Of a stretch of 64,000 bases of DNA, positions 35,247-43,509 are shown piece after piece. Position 1 is the first letter of the stretch. Each line of letters starts with the position of its first letter. This DNA is from Atopobiaceae bacterium (GTDB lineage: Bacteria; Actinomycetota; Coriobacteriia; Coriobacteriales; Atopobiaceae). The notes beneath the pieces are model-generated. The model saw only the letters and a list, made by a program, of their open reading frames with translations. It had not been told where the DNA came from and did not search any database. The stretch lies in assembly GCA_017533825.1 (NCBI GenBank), contig JAFWIE010000031.1, positions 107,109 to 171,108 of the forward strand, read 5' to 3'. The position numbers were made by a program, and so were the translations under genes.

Positions 35247-35909
35247 CTACCGTCCCGCGAGGCTGATGGTACGAGCCCCGAGCTCGCTGACGAGCTGCAA
35301 GTCGTGCGTAGCGACGAGCACCGTCTTCCCCGCCGCGACGAACGAGCGTAGGAAGGCCACCATGCCTGCACGACTTGCGTCGTCCAGCCCATTGGTGGGC
35401 TCATCAAGGCAGAGCAAGTCTGGTGCCAGCGAAACTACGCAGGCAGTGGCGCACCGACGCTTCTCTCCCCCCGAGAGGCGCCACGGCGCACGGTCGCGCA
35501 ACCGCTCCAAGTCAAACATGCGCAGACAGTCATCCGTGCGTCGCTCAATCTCCTCAGTCGAGAGTCCCATCTGCCGCGGCCCGAACGAAACCTCCTCGGC
35601 AACCGTCGGGCAAAAGAGCTGTGCATCGGGGTCTTGGAACACGAGGCCCACACGCTGTCGAAGTCGCTTGGTGAAGCGTGCATCGCGCAGCGCCGATGCG
35701 TCAACGAGCTCGCCAGCAAAGCGCACCTCACCGAGCGAGGGATGGTCGAGTCCGACGAGGAGTCTCAACGACGTGGACTTGCCGCAACCGTTGGGGCCCA
35801 CCAGCGCGCACGCCTCGCCTTCGTCGACAGTGAAGCTCACGCCATCCAGCGCAAGGCGTTGCGAGGAGGGATAGGCAAAGCAAACGTTGCTGAATTCGAC
35901 CAAGGACAT
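35247..35909 (-). CDS. nikO: Nickel/cobalt ECF transporter ATPase
   Basis: The product is 220 residues. Walker A GPNGCGKST, Q-loop FQDPDAQLF (the typical CbiO/NikO sequence), signature LSGGEKRR, Walker B LLCLDEPTNGLD and switch His VATHDLQL are all intact. It powers the NikM/NikQ membrane complex. The ATG overlaps the nikQ stop as ATGA. The specificity for nickel rather than cobalt is inferred from the linked nikR. Confidence 0.92.
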   Translation of the reverse strand: MSLVEFSNVCFAYPSSQRLALDGVSFTVDEGEACALVGPNGCGKSTSLRLLVGLDHPSLGEVRFAGELVDASALRDARFTKRLRQRVGLVFQDPDAQLFCPTVAEEVSFGPRQMGLSTEEIERRTDDCLRMFDLERLRDRAPWRLSGGEKRRCATACVVSLAPDLLCLDEPTNGLDDASRAGMVAFLRSFVAAGKTVLVATHDLQLVSELGARTISLAGR

Positions 35910-36787
35910 CACACCATCGCCCCTTCCAGATAGGCAAACGACGCGACGACAGCCGCAAGTGCAAGCACGTATGCGGCATCAGCCATTCTCAGACGATACC
36001 GCGTGCGCCCGCCCGTCCAGTCCAGACCATAACCACGAAGCTCCATCGCCTCGGCCCGGGCCGTCGCCAATCTCTGCGCACGCACAAACACGACACCCAT
36101 GACACCTGCAGCAGACGAGGTCTTGTCTTTGTTCGTTCCCACACTCCTTAAGCTGAGTGCCTCGCTCAAGGAGGTCGCCGCCTCACCGAGCAGGACGATG
36201 TCGCGCAGCGCGAGGTCCACCACCGTGGCGATGTGGGGCGACAAGCCCAACCCCCGCAGCGCCGCGACCATTCCGTCTGAGCCCAAGGCCTGGGCAAGGC
36301 TCGCGACGTAACCCACCGTCACGAATGTCTTGGTCGCCATGCGAACAGGCGCGGAAGCCTGGCCCAAAAGGATGGCCGGCACATTGACCACAAACGCCAG
36401 CAGCGCCGCAAGTGCGGCGGGGCCGACGATTTGTGCGATTCTGTGAGCGGGGCGCATCGCACATAGAACGAGAAGAACGGCGAGCATGAGCCACGCGAAC
36501 GCGAGGTTGCGCGCCATGCTCACGCAGGCAACGAGAGCTAAGGTGCCGATAAGGCGCAACGCAGGTGTGACCACTCCCAAGGCACGGTCGACCCATGGGC
36601 GCTGCCCAACCGGATCGACCTCGGAGCGAAGCTTAGCCAGCGCTCTCGTCAAGGCAAGCACGTTGCGCCGCGCAAAGGAGTCGCGATCAACGGACGGCTC
36701 ATACGACGAGCCGCGCGAAAGCCATTCGGGAAGCGGTTCTTGCCCTTGGCTCCCGCATGACTCTTGCTCGCTCTGGTTAGCCCGCAT
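35909..36787 (-). CDS. nikQ: Nickel/cobalt ECF transporter transmembrane subunit (EcfT type)
   Basis: The product is 292 residues, with several hydrophobic segments (ALRLIGTLALVACVSMARNL, LAALLAFVVNVPAILLG, and the last near the C-terminus). It has EcfT coupling-helix signatures with Ala-Arg-Gly/Ala near MELRGYGL and the region FVRAQRLATARAEAM. The first 60 residues are hydrophilic. It links the ATPase to the substrate-binding NikM. The start overlaps the nikM stop by 11 bases and its own stop overlaps nikO, so the three are tightly coupled. Confidence 0.88.
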   Translation of the reverse strand: MRANQSEQESCGSQGQEPLPEWLSRGSSYEPSVDRDSFARRNVLALTRALAKLRSEVDPVGQRPWVDRALGVVTPALRLIGTLALVACVSMARNLAFAWLMLAVLLVLCAMRPAHRIAQIVGPAALAALLAFVVNVPAILLGQASAPVRMATKTFVTVGYVASLAQALGSDGMVAALRGLGLSPHIATVVDLALRDIVLLGEAATSLSEALSLRSVGTNKDKTSSAAGVMGVVFVRAQRLATARAEAMELRGYGLDWTGGRTRYRLRMADAAYVLALAAVVASFAYLEGAMV

Positions 36788-37775
36788 ATGCGTTGCGTGG
36801 TCGCGCCGCCAACGAGAACAACTTGAACGCGATCACCAGAAGCGCTACGCCCGCAATGGCCGAGATGACGTATGCGACCGCATCAGGCAGCGCGCCAAGG
36901 GTGTAGTCGGGCATGAGCGCCTCCCACTCGAAGCCGTTTTCCATGCCGGCGGGCACGTATCCCGCACCGGTCTCGGCTATCTCGTCGGCACCCCACTCGC
37001 CCCACGCGGTTCCTTCGGCCAGCAGGCCAAGCGGTGTGGCAACCACGAGGATGACCACGAGGACGGCAACCGGAGCCAAAGACGAAGCCTTCCGTGCAGT
37101 GCTCTCGGGCTCAATCACCACATCGGGTGCCACGCGCACCACGAACTCGTATATCGCCACGGTCGCCACGCCCTCGATGACGCCCGCCACGAGCAGATGT
37201 GGGATGCACATAGCCGGTATGGACACGGAGAGCGGATACGGGCAGTAGAGCGCCTGTCCAGCAGCGTCACTAAAGAGCAGCGGCTGGATGCCAAACTCAA
37301 TCGCGGCGACCAGAGCGGCAACGTTCAGGCCGACGTATGCCCCCACGAAGAGCGCGACCGCACGACGCGGCGTGGACGGAGCGTCGCCCAGCACAAGCCG
37401 GTACACCGCATACCCCACAAAGGGCAGGACGAACGCCATGTTGAAGCAGTTCGCACCAAAGGCTAGGATTCCACCGTCGCCAAAGATGAGGGCCTGGATG
37501 CCCAGCGCCACCGAGACGGCGAGACATGCGGCGTGTGGGCCAAGTAGGCATGCAATGAGCGTCCCCCCGACGGCATGTCCCGTCGTACCACCCGGGAGAG
37601 GCACGTTGAACATCATGAGCAGGAACGAGAACGCGGCGGCCATTCCCACAAAGGAAATCTGCTTCTGGTCGAGCTCCTCCCGCACCTTGCGCGCGCTGTG
37701 AATCCAGACGGGCACCATCGCTACTGCGAGCACTGCATCCGTGGCTGGAGAGAGATAATTATCGGGAATGTGCAT
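36777..37775 (-). CDS. nikMN: Nickel ECF transporter substrate-binding subunit, NikM-NikN fusion
   Basis: The product is 332 residues. In NikM/CbiM the metal is held by the amino group of Met1, by His2 and by a later His, so translation must begin exactly at MHIPDNYLSP, the second ATG of an ATGATG pair. AGAGGAG lies at the right distance. Membrane segments with GGTTGHAVGGTL and FGANCFNMAFVLPFVGY are typical of CbiM. After about residue 200 there are two further membrane segments flanking a PLGLLAEGTAWGEWG region, the NikN/PDGLE-type partner fused in one chain. It starts the operon nikMN-nikQ-nikO-nikR. Confidence 0.9.
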   Translation of the reverse strand: MHIPDNYLSPATDAVLAVAMVPVWIHSARKVREELDQKQISFVGMAAAFSFLLMMFNVPLPGGTTGHAVGGTLIACLLGPHAACLAVSVALGIQALIFGDGGILAFGANCFNMAFVLPFVGYAVYRLVLGDAPSTPRRAVALFVGAYVGLNVAALVAAIEFGIQPLLFSDAAGQALYCPYPLSVSIPAMCIPHLLVAGVIEGVATVAIYEFVVRVAPDVVIEPESTARKASSLAPVAVLVVILVVATPLGLLAEGTAWGEWGADEIAETGAGYVPAGMENGFEWEALMPDYTLGALPDAVAYVISAIAGVALLVIAFKLFSLAARPRNAYAG

Positions 37776-37790
37776 CATCGCTCCTCTCGT

Positions 37791-37815
37791 CGTGATACAA
37801 AGCGATGATAGCACG
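37791..37815. promoter_or_regulatory. Candidate NikR operator upstream of nikMN
   Basis: An imperfect dyad CGTGATACA...TGATAGCACG lies 16 bases upstream of the nikMN ATG, with TGATA half sites reminiscent of the GTATGA-type NikR half sites. The match is loose and the call rests mainly on location. Confidence 0.3.
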
Positions 37816-37862
37816 TATTCACAATTCGTAACACCAGAACTTGAGTAGCGGTGGCATGTAAG

Positions 37863-37897
37863 GCGATGCCCGCGAGCTTCCGACCCGCGGGCATCGC
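37863..37897 (-). terminator. Terminator of cysK
   Basis: A perfect 12-bp stem, GCGATGCCCGCG and complement, with an 11-nt loop, lies 25 bases beyond the cysK stop on the minus strand. The following bases (CTTACATG) are a poor T-tract. Confidence 0.6.
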
Positions 37898-37921
37898 TGT
37901 GACCCGACTCTACAGACCGGC

Positions 37922-38833
37922 TTACAGATCCATCGAGAGATACCGCTCGCCCGTATCGGGCAGTACCGCAACGATGGTCTTGCCCGCAAATTCCTCACGC
38001 TCGGCAAGCCTCAACGCCGCCGTCACGGCAGCTCCGGAAGAAATGCCCACGAGCAGACCAGCCTTCTGGGACAAGAGCTTCTTAGTCTCAATCGCATCCC
38101 CACTCAACACAGGGACGACCTCATCGACAACGTCGGCGTCGTAGGTTTCGGGCACGAATCCCGCACCTATGCCCTGGATGCGGTGCGCGCCAGCCGATTT
38201 GCCTGCGAGCACCTGCGATTCTGCTGGTTCGACAGCAACAACCCGCACATCCGCCTTCTTTTCCTTCAAGAAGCGCCCCGACCCGCTGATGGTGCCGCCC
38301 GTGCCCACGCCCGCCACGATGGCGTCCACGGAACCCTCGGTAGCATCCCAAACCTCGGGACCCGTCGTCTCGTAGTGAGCCTGTGGATTGGCGGGATTCA
38401 CGAACTGGCCAGCGATAATGGCGCCGGACGTTTCCTTTGCCAGCTCATCGGCTCGCGCAACGGCACCCTTCATGCCCTCGGAACCCGGCGTGAGCACAAT
38501 CTCGGCCCCATAGGACGCGGCCAACTTGCGACGCTCGACCGACATGGTCTCGGGCATGACCAGAATCATGCGATACCCTCGTGCGGCCGCGAGCATGGCC
38601 AAGCCCACGCCCGTGTTGCCGCTCGTGGGTTCGATGATGGTACCTCCAGGTTTGAGCGATCCATCACGTTCGGCAGCGTCTATCATCGCCTTGGCAATGC
38701 GATCCTTCACGGAGCCGCCGGGGTTCGTGGCCTCGTATTTGCCCAGGATGCGTGCCTTGCCATCGGCGAGGAATGACAAATCCACGAGCGGAGTCCAGCC
38801 GATGAGGGCGTCAATGTGATGGGCAGTCTGCAT
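37922..38833 (-). CDS. cysK: Cysteine synthase A (O-acetylserine sulfhydrylase)
   Basis: The product is 303 residues, standard for the PLP-dependent enzyme that makes cysteine from O-acetylserine and sulfide. Seen: the substrate motif IGWTPLVDL, the PLP lysine in NPGGSVKDRIAKAM, EPTSGNTGVGLA, the phosphate loop GVGTGGTISG, and the late ISSGAA. AAGGGAG precedes the ATG by six bases. A 7-bp inverted repeat about 55 bases upstream is a candidate operator. It is monocistronic. Confidence 0.95.
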   Translation of the reverse strand: MQTAHHIDALIGWTPLVDLSFLADGKARILGKYEATNPGGSVKDRIAKAMIDAAERDGSLKPGGTIIEPTSGNTGVGLAMLAAARGYRMILVMPETMSVERRKLAASYGAEIVLTPGSEGMKGAVARADELAKETSGAIIAGQFVNPANPQAHYETTGPEVWDATEGSVDAIVAGVGTGGTISGSGRFLKEKKADVRVVAVEPAESQVLAGKSAGAHRIQGIGAGFVPETYDADVVDEVVPVLSGDAIETKKLLSQKAGLLVGISSGAAVTAALRLAEREEFAGKTIVAVLPDTGERYLSMDL

Positions 38834-38887
38834 GAGGTTCTCCCTTCATAGTGAGCTTTGCGTGCTGGTTGGTAGGATGGCATTTTT

Positions 38888-38910
38888 ATTCCTAGTAATC
38901 AAGTAGGAAT
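38888..38910. promoter_or_regulatory. Inverted repeat upstream of cysK, candidate operator
   Basis: ATTCCTA and TAGGAAT form a perfect 7-bp dyad with a 9-nt spacer, in an AT-rich pocket 55-77 bases before the cysK start. Sulfur regulators of the Rrf2/CymR type bind GGAAT-containing dyads, so such a regulator is possible; this is inference. Confidence 0.4.
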
Positions 38911-39048
38911 TTAACTTCTGGCAACCAGTTTTTCCGATGGTCCGCTATCGGGCGGCAAGGGGCACCCCCCGTGATCAGTCCCAACCCACCCATGGAAAAA
39001 AAGCTCAACTTGTGCGAGACTAGACGAAGTCCAAGATCGGGGGATCAC

Positions 39049-40530
39049 ATGCGCATAGGCTTCGACAACGACCGTTACATCACCTTGCAGGCTGAGCGCA
39101 TCCGACGGCGCATCGGCGAGTTCGGCGGTAAGCTCTACCTCGAATTCGGCGGCAAGCTCTTCGACGACTACCATGCCAGTCGCGTACTGCCGGGATTCGC
39201 CCCCGACTCAAAGGCGCGCATGCTCAAGGAGCTTGCAGACGACGCAGAGGTTATCGTCGCCATCAACGCGCAGGACATCGAGACGAACAAGCGCCGCAGC
39301 GACATTGGCATTGGCTATGACGAGGACGTCCTGCGCCTCATGGACATGTTCCGCGGCATGGGCATCATCGCAAACAAAGTCGCCATTACGCGCTTCACGG
39401 GTCAGCCGCATGCGGAGGCATACCAGCATCGTTTGGAGGCCATGGGCGTCGAATGCTATCGTCACTATCCCATTGATGGCTATCCGTCCAATACCAACCT
39501 CATCGTCAGCGAGGATGGCTTCGGCAAGAACGACTTCGCCGTCACGACCCGACCACTCGTGGTGGTGACGGCACCAGGTCCGGGTTCGGGCAAGCTCGCC
39601 ACCTGCCTGAGCCAGCTATATCACGAGCACATGTGCGGCATCGAGGCCGGCTACGCCAAGTTCGAGACGTTCCCCGTGTGGAACCTCCCCCTCAAGCACC
39701 CCGTGAACATCGCTTATGAGGCTGCGACCGCCGACCTCGACGACCGCAACATCATCGACCCCTTCCACCTCGAGGCATACGGCGAAGTGTGCGTGAACTA
39801 CAACCGCGATGTGGAGACCTTCCCCGTCGTCCACACTCTGCTCGAGAAGATTCAGGGACAAAGCCCCTACCAGTCCCCCACCGATATGGGCGTAAACATG
39901 GTGGGCAACTGCATCATCAACGACAACGTGTGCATGGACGCCGCCACGAACGAGATTGTCCGCAGGCACTTCTGGACCGCCGTCGAGCTCATGCGCACCG
40001 GCGAAGGGGCCGAGGCGCTGGCAAAGATCGACCTCCTCATGAGCAAGGCCGGAATCAGCGAGGATTATTCGCCCGCTCATGCCGCCGCACTCGCCAAGGA
40101 GGAGGAGACCGGAGCTCCCGCGGCGGCCATGGTGCTGCCCGACGGCACCATCGCAACGGGAAAGACGAGCAATCTACTCGGCGCCGCATCATCGCTCTTG
40201 CTCAACGCACTCAAGCGTGTCGCCGGCATCGACCGCAAGACCTACATCGTGAGCAACGAGGCGCTCGAGCCCATCTGCCGGCTCAAGATCGATCACCTGC
40301 ACAGCGTCAACCCACGTCTCCACTCAGACGAGACACTCATCGCGCTCTCCATCAGCTCGGTCGATAACCCCGACGCCGCCCGTGCGATCGCAGCAGTCGA
40401 GGAGCTGCGCGGTTGCGACGCATACTTCTCTGTGATTCTTTCGCCCACCGACGAAAAGCTCTACCGAAGCCTCGGCATCAACGTGTGCTGCGAGCCCAAG
40501 TACGAGCGCCATACGTTCTACCATCGCTAA
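39049..40530 (+). CDS. DUF1846 family protein
   Basis: The product is 493 residues, the normal length for this family. The start (MRIGFDNDRYITLQAERIR, with GGGGGA nearby upstream) and the stretches FGGKLFDDYHASRVLPGF, APGPGSGKLATCLSQLYH and GQSPYQSPTDMGVNMVG match my memory of DUF1846 proteins from anaerobic gut bacteria and streptococci. A P-loop-like GPGSGK suggests nucleotide binding, but the function is not known. No membrane segment or signal is present. It is monocistronic, ending at a strong hairpin. Confidence 0.85.
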   Translation: MRIGFDNDRYITLQAERIRRRIGEFGGKLYLEFGGKLFDDYHASRVLPGFAPDSKARMLKELADDAEVIVAINAQDIETNKRRSDIGIGYDEDVLRLMDMFRGMGIIANKVAITRFTGQPHAEAYQHRLEAMGVECYRHYPIDGYPSNTNLIVSEDGFGKNDFAVTTRPLVVVTAPGPGSGKLATCLSQLYHEHMCGIEAGYAKFETFPVWNLPLKHPVNIAYEAATADLDDRNIIDPFHLEAYGEVCVNYNRDVETFPVVHTLLEKIQGQSPYQSPTDMGVNMVGNCIINDNVCMDAATNEIVRRHFWTAVELMRTGEGAEALAKIDLLMSKAGISEDYSPAHAAALAKEEETGAPAAAMVLPDGTIATGKTSNLLGAASSLLLNALKRVAGIDRKTYIVSNEALEPICRLKIDHLHSVNPRLHSDETLIALSISSVDNPDAARAIAAVEELRGCDAYFSVILSPTDEKLYRSLGINVCCEPKYERHTFYHR

Positions 40531-40558
40531 CGGCACAGCTGCAAAGGAACTCACACAA

Positions 40559-40592
40559 GTGGCCCCCAGCCGACGTACTGGCTGGGGGCCAC
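40559..40592. terminator. Terminator between the DUF1846 gene and the small-gene pair (convergent)
   Basis: GTGGCCCCCAGCC pairs perfectly with GGCTGGGGGCCAC (13 bp, 8-nt loop), 28 bases after one stop and 24 before the other. Confidence 0.65.
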
Positions 40593-40615
40593 CACACTCC
40601 TTCTACCGCCTGTGA

Positions 40616-40774
40616 CTAAAACGTCAGATACTTGCCAAACAGCAGGTAGCAGACGATACCGACGGCGACCACAATGCCACCGATGATGAGACCGACGAAG
40701 AGGGAGCTCCTACGGCCCTCCTCAATCTCTTCCTCGGTGGGGAGGTTCGAGCTGTATCCGGAATCCTTGGACAT
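40616..40774 (-). CDS. Small single-pass membrane protein (52 residues)
   Basis: This short frame reads MSKDSGYSSNLPTEEEIEEG, then a hydrophobic segment of about 22 residues (LFVGLIIGGIVVAVGIVCYL), ending LFGKYLTF and TAG. GGGGGAG lies four bases before the ATG. The ATG begins one base after the TAG of the upstream gene, so the two are translationally coupled. The acidic N-terminus and single helix recall small accessory membrane proteins; no function can be assigned. Confidence 0.7.
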   Translation of the reverse strand: MSKDSGYSSNLPTEEEIEEGRRSSLFVGLIIGGIVVAVGIVCYLLFGKYLTF

Positions 40775-40775
40775 G

Positions 40776-41078
40776 CTACTCCCCCTGTCTGGTCCCGCTC
40801 ACGTCGAATTTGAACTTCTTGGTGCGGCAGACGCCCGTAAGCTCGTCTCCGTTTACCGTGCCCGTAAGCTCAAAGTTCTGGTTCCCGATGGGGAACGGCA
40901 GATGAACGCTGCCGGTGAAGGTCACGTCCTCGCCCGATATGGTTCCCTCAAGGCGCTTCGTCTTGCCGGCGATGGTCAAATCAGCGTGGCAGACGTCACC
41001 TTCCGTCGTAAGGACCAGCAAACCGCCCTTCTTGCCCAGCGGAGTCTTTGCCTCAACCGTATACGTACCATCAATCAT
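40776..41078 (-). CDS. Small beta-rich protein of unknown function
   Basis: The product is 100 residues, with GAGGAG eight bases before the ATG. The chain alternates short hydrophobic strands and turns (MIDGTYTVEAKTPLGKKGG, VCHADLTIAGKTKRLEGTIS, VTFTGSVHLPF, FELTGTVNGDELTGVCRT), suggesting a small beta barrel. No signal peptide is seen. I do not recognise the family. It is the first gene of a two-gene unit with the 52-residue membrane protein. Confidence 0.7.
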   Translation of the reverse strand: MIDGTYTVEAKTPLGKKGGLLVLTTEGDVCHADLTIAGKTKRLEGTISGEDVTFTGSVHLPFPIGNQNFELTGTVNGDELTGVCRTKKFKFDVSGTRQGE

Positions 41079-41138
41079 ACGAGACACTCCTCGTCTACAG
41101 ACTACAAATCGTTCGCTCATCATAGCATACGGAGTGAC

Positions 41139-41195
41139 ACAAGGGGGACTGTCCTCCGCGGGACATTTTGCCTCGCGGAGGACAGTCCCCCTTGT
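41139..41195. repeat. Perfect 22-bp palindrome between divergent genes
   Basis: ACAAGGGGGACTGTCCTCCG-CG (41139-41160) is exactly complementary to 41174-41195 with a 13-nt loop. A further CCCCTTGTCAC at 41201-41211 mirrors GTGACACAAGGGG on the left. Because both neighbours are transcribed away from it, it cannot be their terminator. Confidence 0.8.
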
Positions 41196-41318
41196 AGTAC
41201 CCCTTGTCACCGGTCGCCATCCCACAGTGGGAACGTGAGGAATTGGTGGTAGGATAAGGCGTCTTTATCTTTTCTTTAGATGTATTTTGTTTCTCTTTAT
41301 GCAAGCAGGTGATGAAGC

Positions 41319-43484
41319 ATGAGTCGGCAGAAGAAGAGCAAGACGCAGACGAAAGACATCCCACTCTCTGCGGGGATGCTGCTCGTAACACTCGGCGTGG
41401 TTTACGGCGACATCGGCACCTCACCCATGTACGTCATGAAGGCCATCGTCAACGGCAACGGTGGCATCAACACCGTGACGGAAGAGCTCATCCTCGGCGC
41501 GCTCTCGCTCGTCATCTGGACGATGACGCTCATCACTACCGTAAAATACGTCCTCGTCGCCATGAAGGCCGATAACCACGGCGAAGGCGGCATCTTCGCC
41601 TTGTATAGCCTCGTACGCAAGTGCGCGCGTTGGCTCATCCTTCCCGCCATGGTAGGTGGTGCCGCATTGCTCGCCGACGGCATACTCACCCCGGCCGTCA
41701 CGGTGACCACGGCCATCGAGGGTTTGCGCACAGTTGACTTCGGCCACGCCATCATAGGAGACAGCCAGACAAAGGTCGTAATCATAACCATCGCCATCAT
41801 CTGTGCGCTGTACTTCGTACAAAAGGCCGGCACCTCAAGCATCGGCAAGCTCTTTGGCCCCATCATGACGTTGTGGTTCCTCTTCCTCGGCGGCGCCGGC
41901 CTCATGCACTTCTTGGGAAATCCCGGCATGATTCGCGCGTTCAACCCCCTACGCGGCCTCCTGTTCCTCGCCTCGCCCAACAACCACGCCGGACTGCGCA
42001 TACTTGGCTTCGTGTTTCTCTGCACCACCGGCGCCGAGGCACTCTACTCCGACATGGGCCACGTGGGCAAGGCAAACATCCATGTGAGCTGGCCATTCGT
42101 GAAGGCGTGCCTCATCCTCAACTACCTGGGACAAGGAGCTTGGCTGATCGAGAACGCCAATAACCCCGAGCTAGCCGTCATCCCGACGCTCAATCCCTTC
42201 TATCAGATGCTTCCCGAGGCATTGCGCCCCTTTGCCATCGGTCTCTCCACCGTGGCCGCCATCATCGCGAGCCAAGCCCTCATCACCGGCTCTTTCACGC
42301 TGGTCAGCGAGGCAACCCGCTTGAACCTCATGCCCCACATGAAGATCACCTACCCCTCAGAGACGAAGGGACAGCTCTACATCCCGCTCGTCAACAACAT
42401 CATGTGGGTGGGCACCGTCTTCATCGTCCTGCTCTTCCAAAACTCGGAGCGCATGGAAGCCGCCTACGGCCTTGCCATCACCGTCACCATGCTCATGACC
42501 TCAACGCTCCTGGTGAGCTATCTGGCCGGCGTGAGGCACAAGCCGGTACTCGCGGTGCTCTTCGCGCTCGTCTTTGGCGCCATTGAGCTATCGTTCTTCA
42601 TCTCGTGCTGCACGATGTTCCTCGACGGCGGATACGTCATGATCATCCTCTCCGCCGCACTGTTCTACGTGATGTTCGTGTGGCGCCGAGGGACCGCAAT
42701 CGAACGCATGCAGACGGTCTACCTGCCAGTCAGCGAGTACAAGAATCAGCTCGGCGAGCTGAGCAAGGACCCCGACGTGCCTCTTCTGGCAGACAACCTC
42801 GTCTTCCTCACGAACGACTCGTCCTTCGACAAGCTCGACCGCGACATCCTCTACTCCATCCTCAACAAGCGCCCGAAGCGCGCCAAGGCATACTGGTTCC
42901 TCAACGTGCAGGTCACCGACGAACCCCATACGCTGGCATATACCGTCAACGACTACGGCACCGACTTCCTCTTCAAGGTTCAGATTCGCCTCGGCTTCAA
43001 GGTCAACCAGCGCGTTAACGCCTACCTGCGCCAGATCGTCGCTGACATGGTGGCTACCAACCGCCTCCCCCAGCAGCAGCACAAGTATTCCATCTATCGC
43101 AACAGCGACGCCATCGGGGACTTCCGCTTTTGCATGATTCGCAAACTGTTGGGGACCGAGACGGAGCTTTCGGGCGTCGATGAGCGCGTTATGCACGCAA
43201 AGTACTCCATCCGCGGGTTCTGCGGCAACGCCGCTCAGTGGTACGGCCTTGAGCACAGCAGCATCATCTTTGAGTACGTGCCCCTCTTCACGCGCGTGCG
43301 CCAAGTGCCGCAGCTCACCTACGAGGAGCCCGACATCACCTCCACCGACACGGCGGAGGAGGATGAGGACGACATCATCTCGGGCGACACGCGCAGCATC
43401 ATCCACGCGAGCGCGGCACGCACCAAGCAGTTCATCGGCGGCGAGACCGCGAGCTTCCGCCCGCGGCAAGACAACGACGAATGA
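41319..43484 (+). CDS. kup: Kup-type potassium transporter, copy 1
   Basis: The product is 721 residues. It shows the Kup/HAK hallmarks: GVVYGDIGTSPMYVM near the N-terminus, the MKADNHGEGGIFALYSLVR loop, TPAVTVTTAIEGL, CTTGAEALYSDMGHVGK and SQALITGSFTLVSEA, with about 12 membrane segments to residue 480 and a soluble C-terminal domain. It takes up K+ with protons. The copy at 45432 is very similar through the core (identical stretches such as MTLITTVKYVLVAMKADN). Between them lie kinase and regulator genes on the other strand. The C-terminal tail here is longer and acidic. Confidence 0.95.
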   Translation: MSRQKKSKTQTKDIPLSAGMLLVTLGVVYGDIGTSPMYVMKAIVNGNGGINTVTEELILGALSLVIWTMTLITTVKYVLVAMKADNHGEGGIFALYSLVRKCARWLILPAMVGGAALLADGILTPAVTVTTAIEGLRTVDFGHAIIGDSQTKVVIITIAIICALYFVQKAGTSSIGKLFGPIMTLWFLFLGGAGLMHFLGNPGMIRAFNPLRGLLFLASPNNHAGLRILGFVFLCTTGAEALYSDMGHVGKANIHVSWPFVKACLILNYLGQGAWLIENANNPELAVIPTLNPFYQMLPEALRPFAIGLSTVAAIIASQALITGSFTLVSEATRLNLMPHMKITYPSETKGQLYIPLVNNIMWVGTVFIVLLFQNSERMEAAYGLAITVTMLMTSTLLVSYLAGVRHKPVLAVLFALVFGAIELSFFISCCTMFLDGGYVMIILSAALFYVMFVWRRGTAIERMQTVYLPVSEYKNQLGELSKDPDVPLLADNLVFLTNDSSFDKLDRDILYSILNKRPKRAKAYWFLNVQVTDEPHTLAYTVNDYGTDFLFKVQIRLGFKVNQRVNAYLRQIVADMVATNRLPQQQHKYSIYRNSDAIGDFRFCMIRKLLGTETELSGVDERVMHAKYSIRGFCGNAAQWYGLEHSSIIFEYVPLFTRVRQVPQLTYEEPDITSTDTAEEDEDDIISGDTRSIIHASAARTKQFIGGETASFRPRQDNDE

Positions 43485-43509
43485 GGCGGCGCGTGGGAGT
43501 CCCGTTGCC

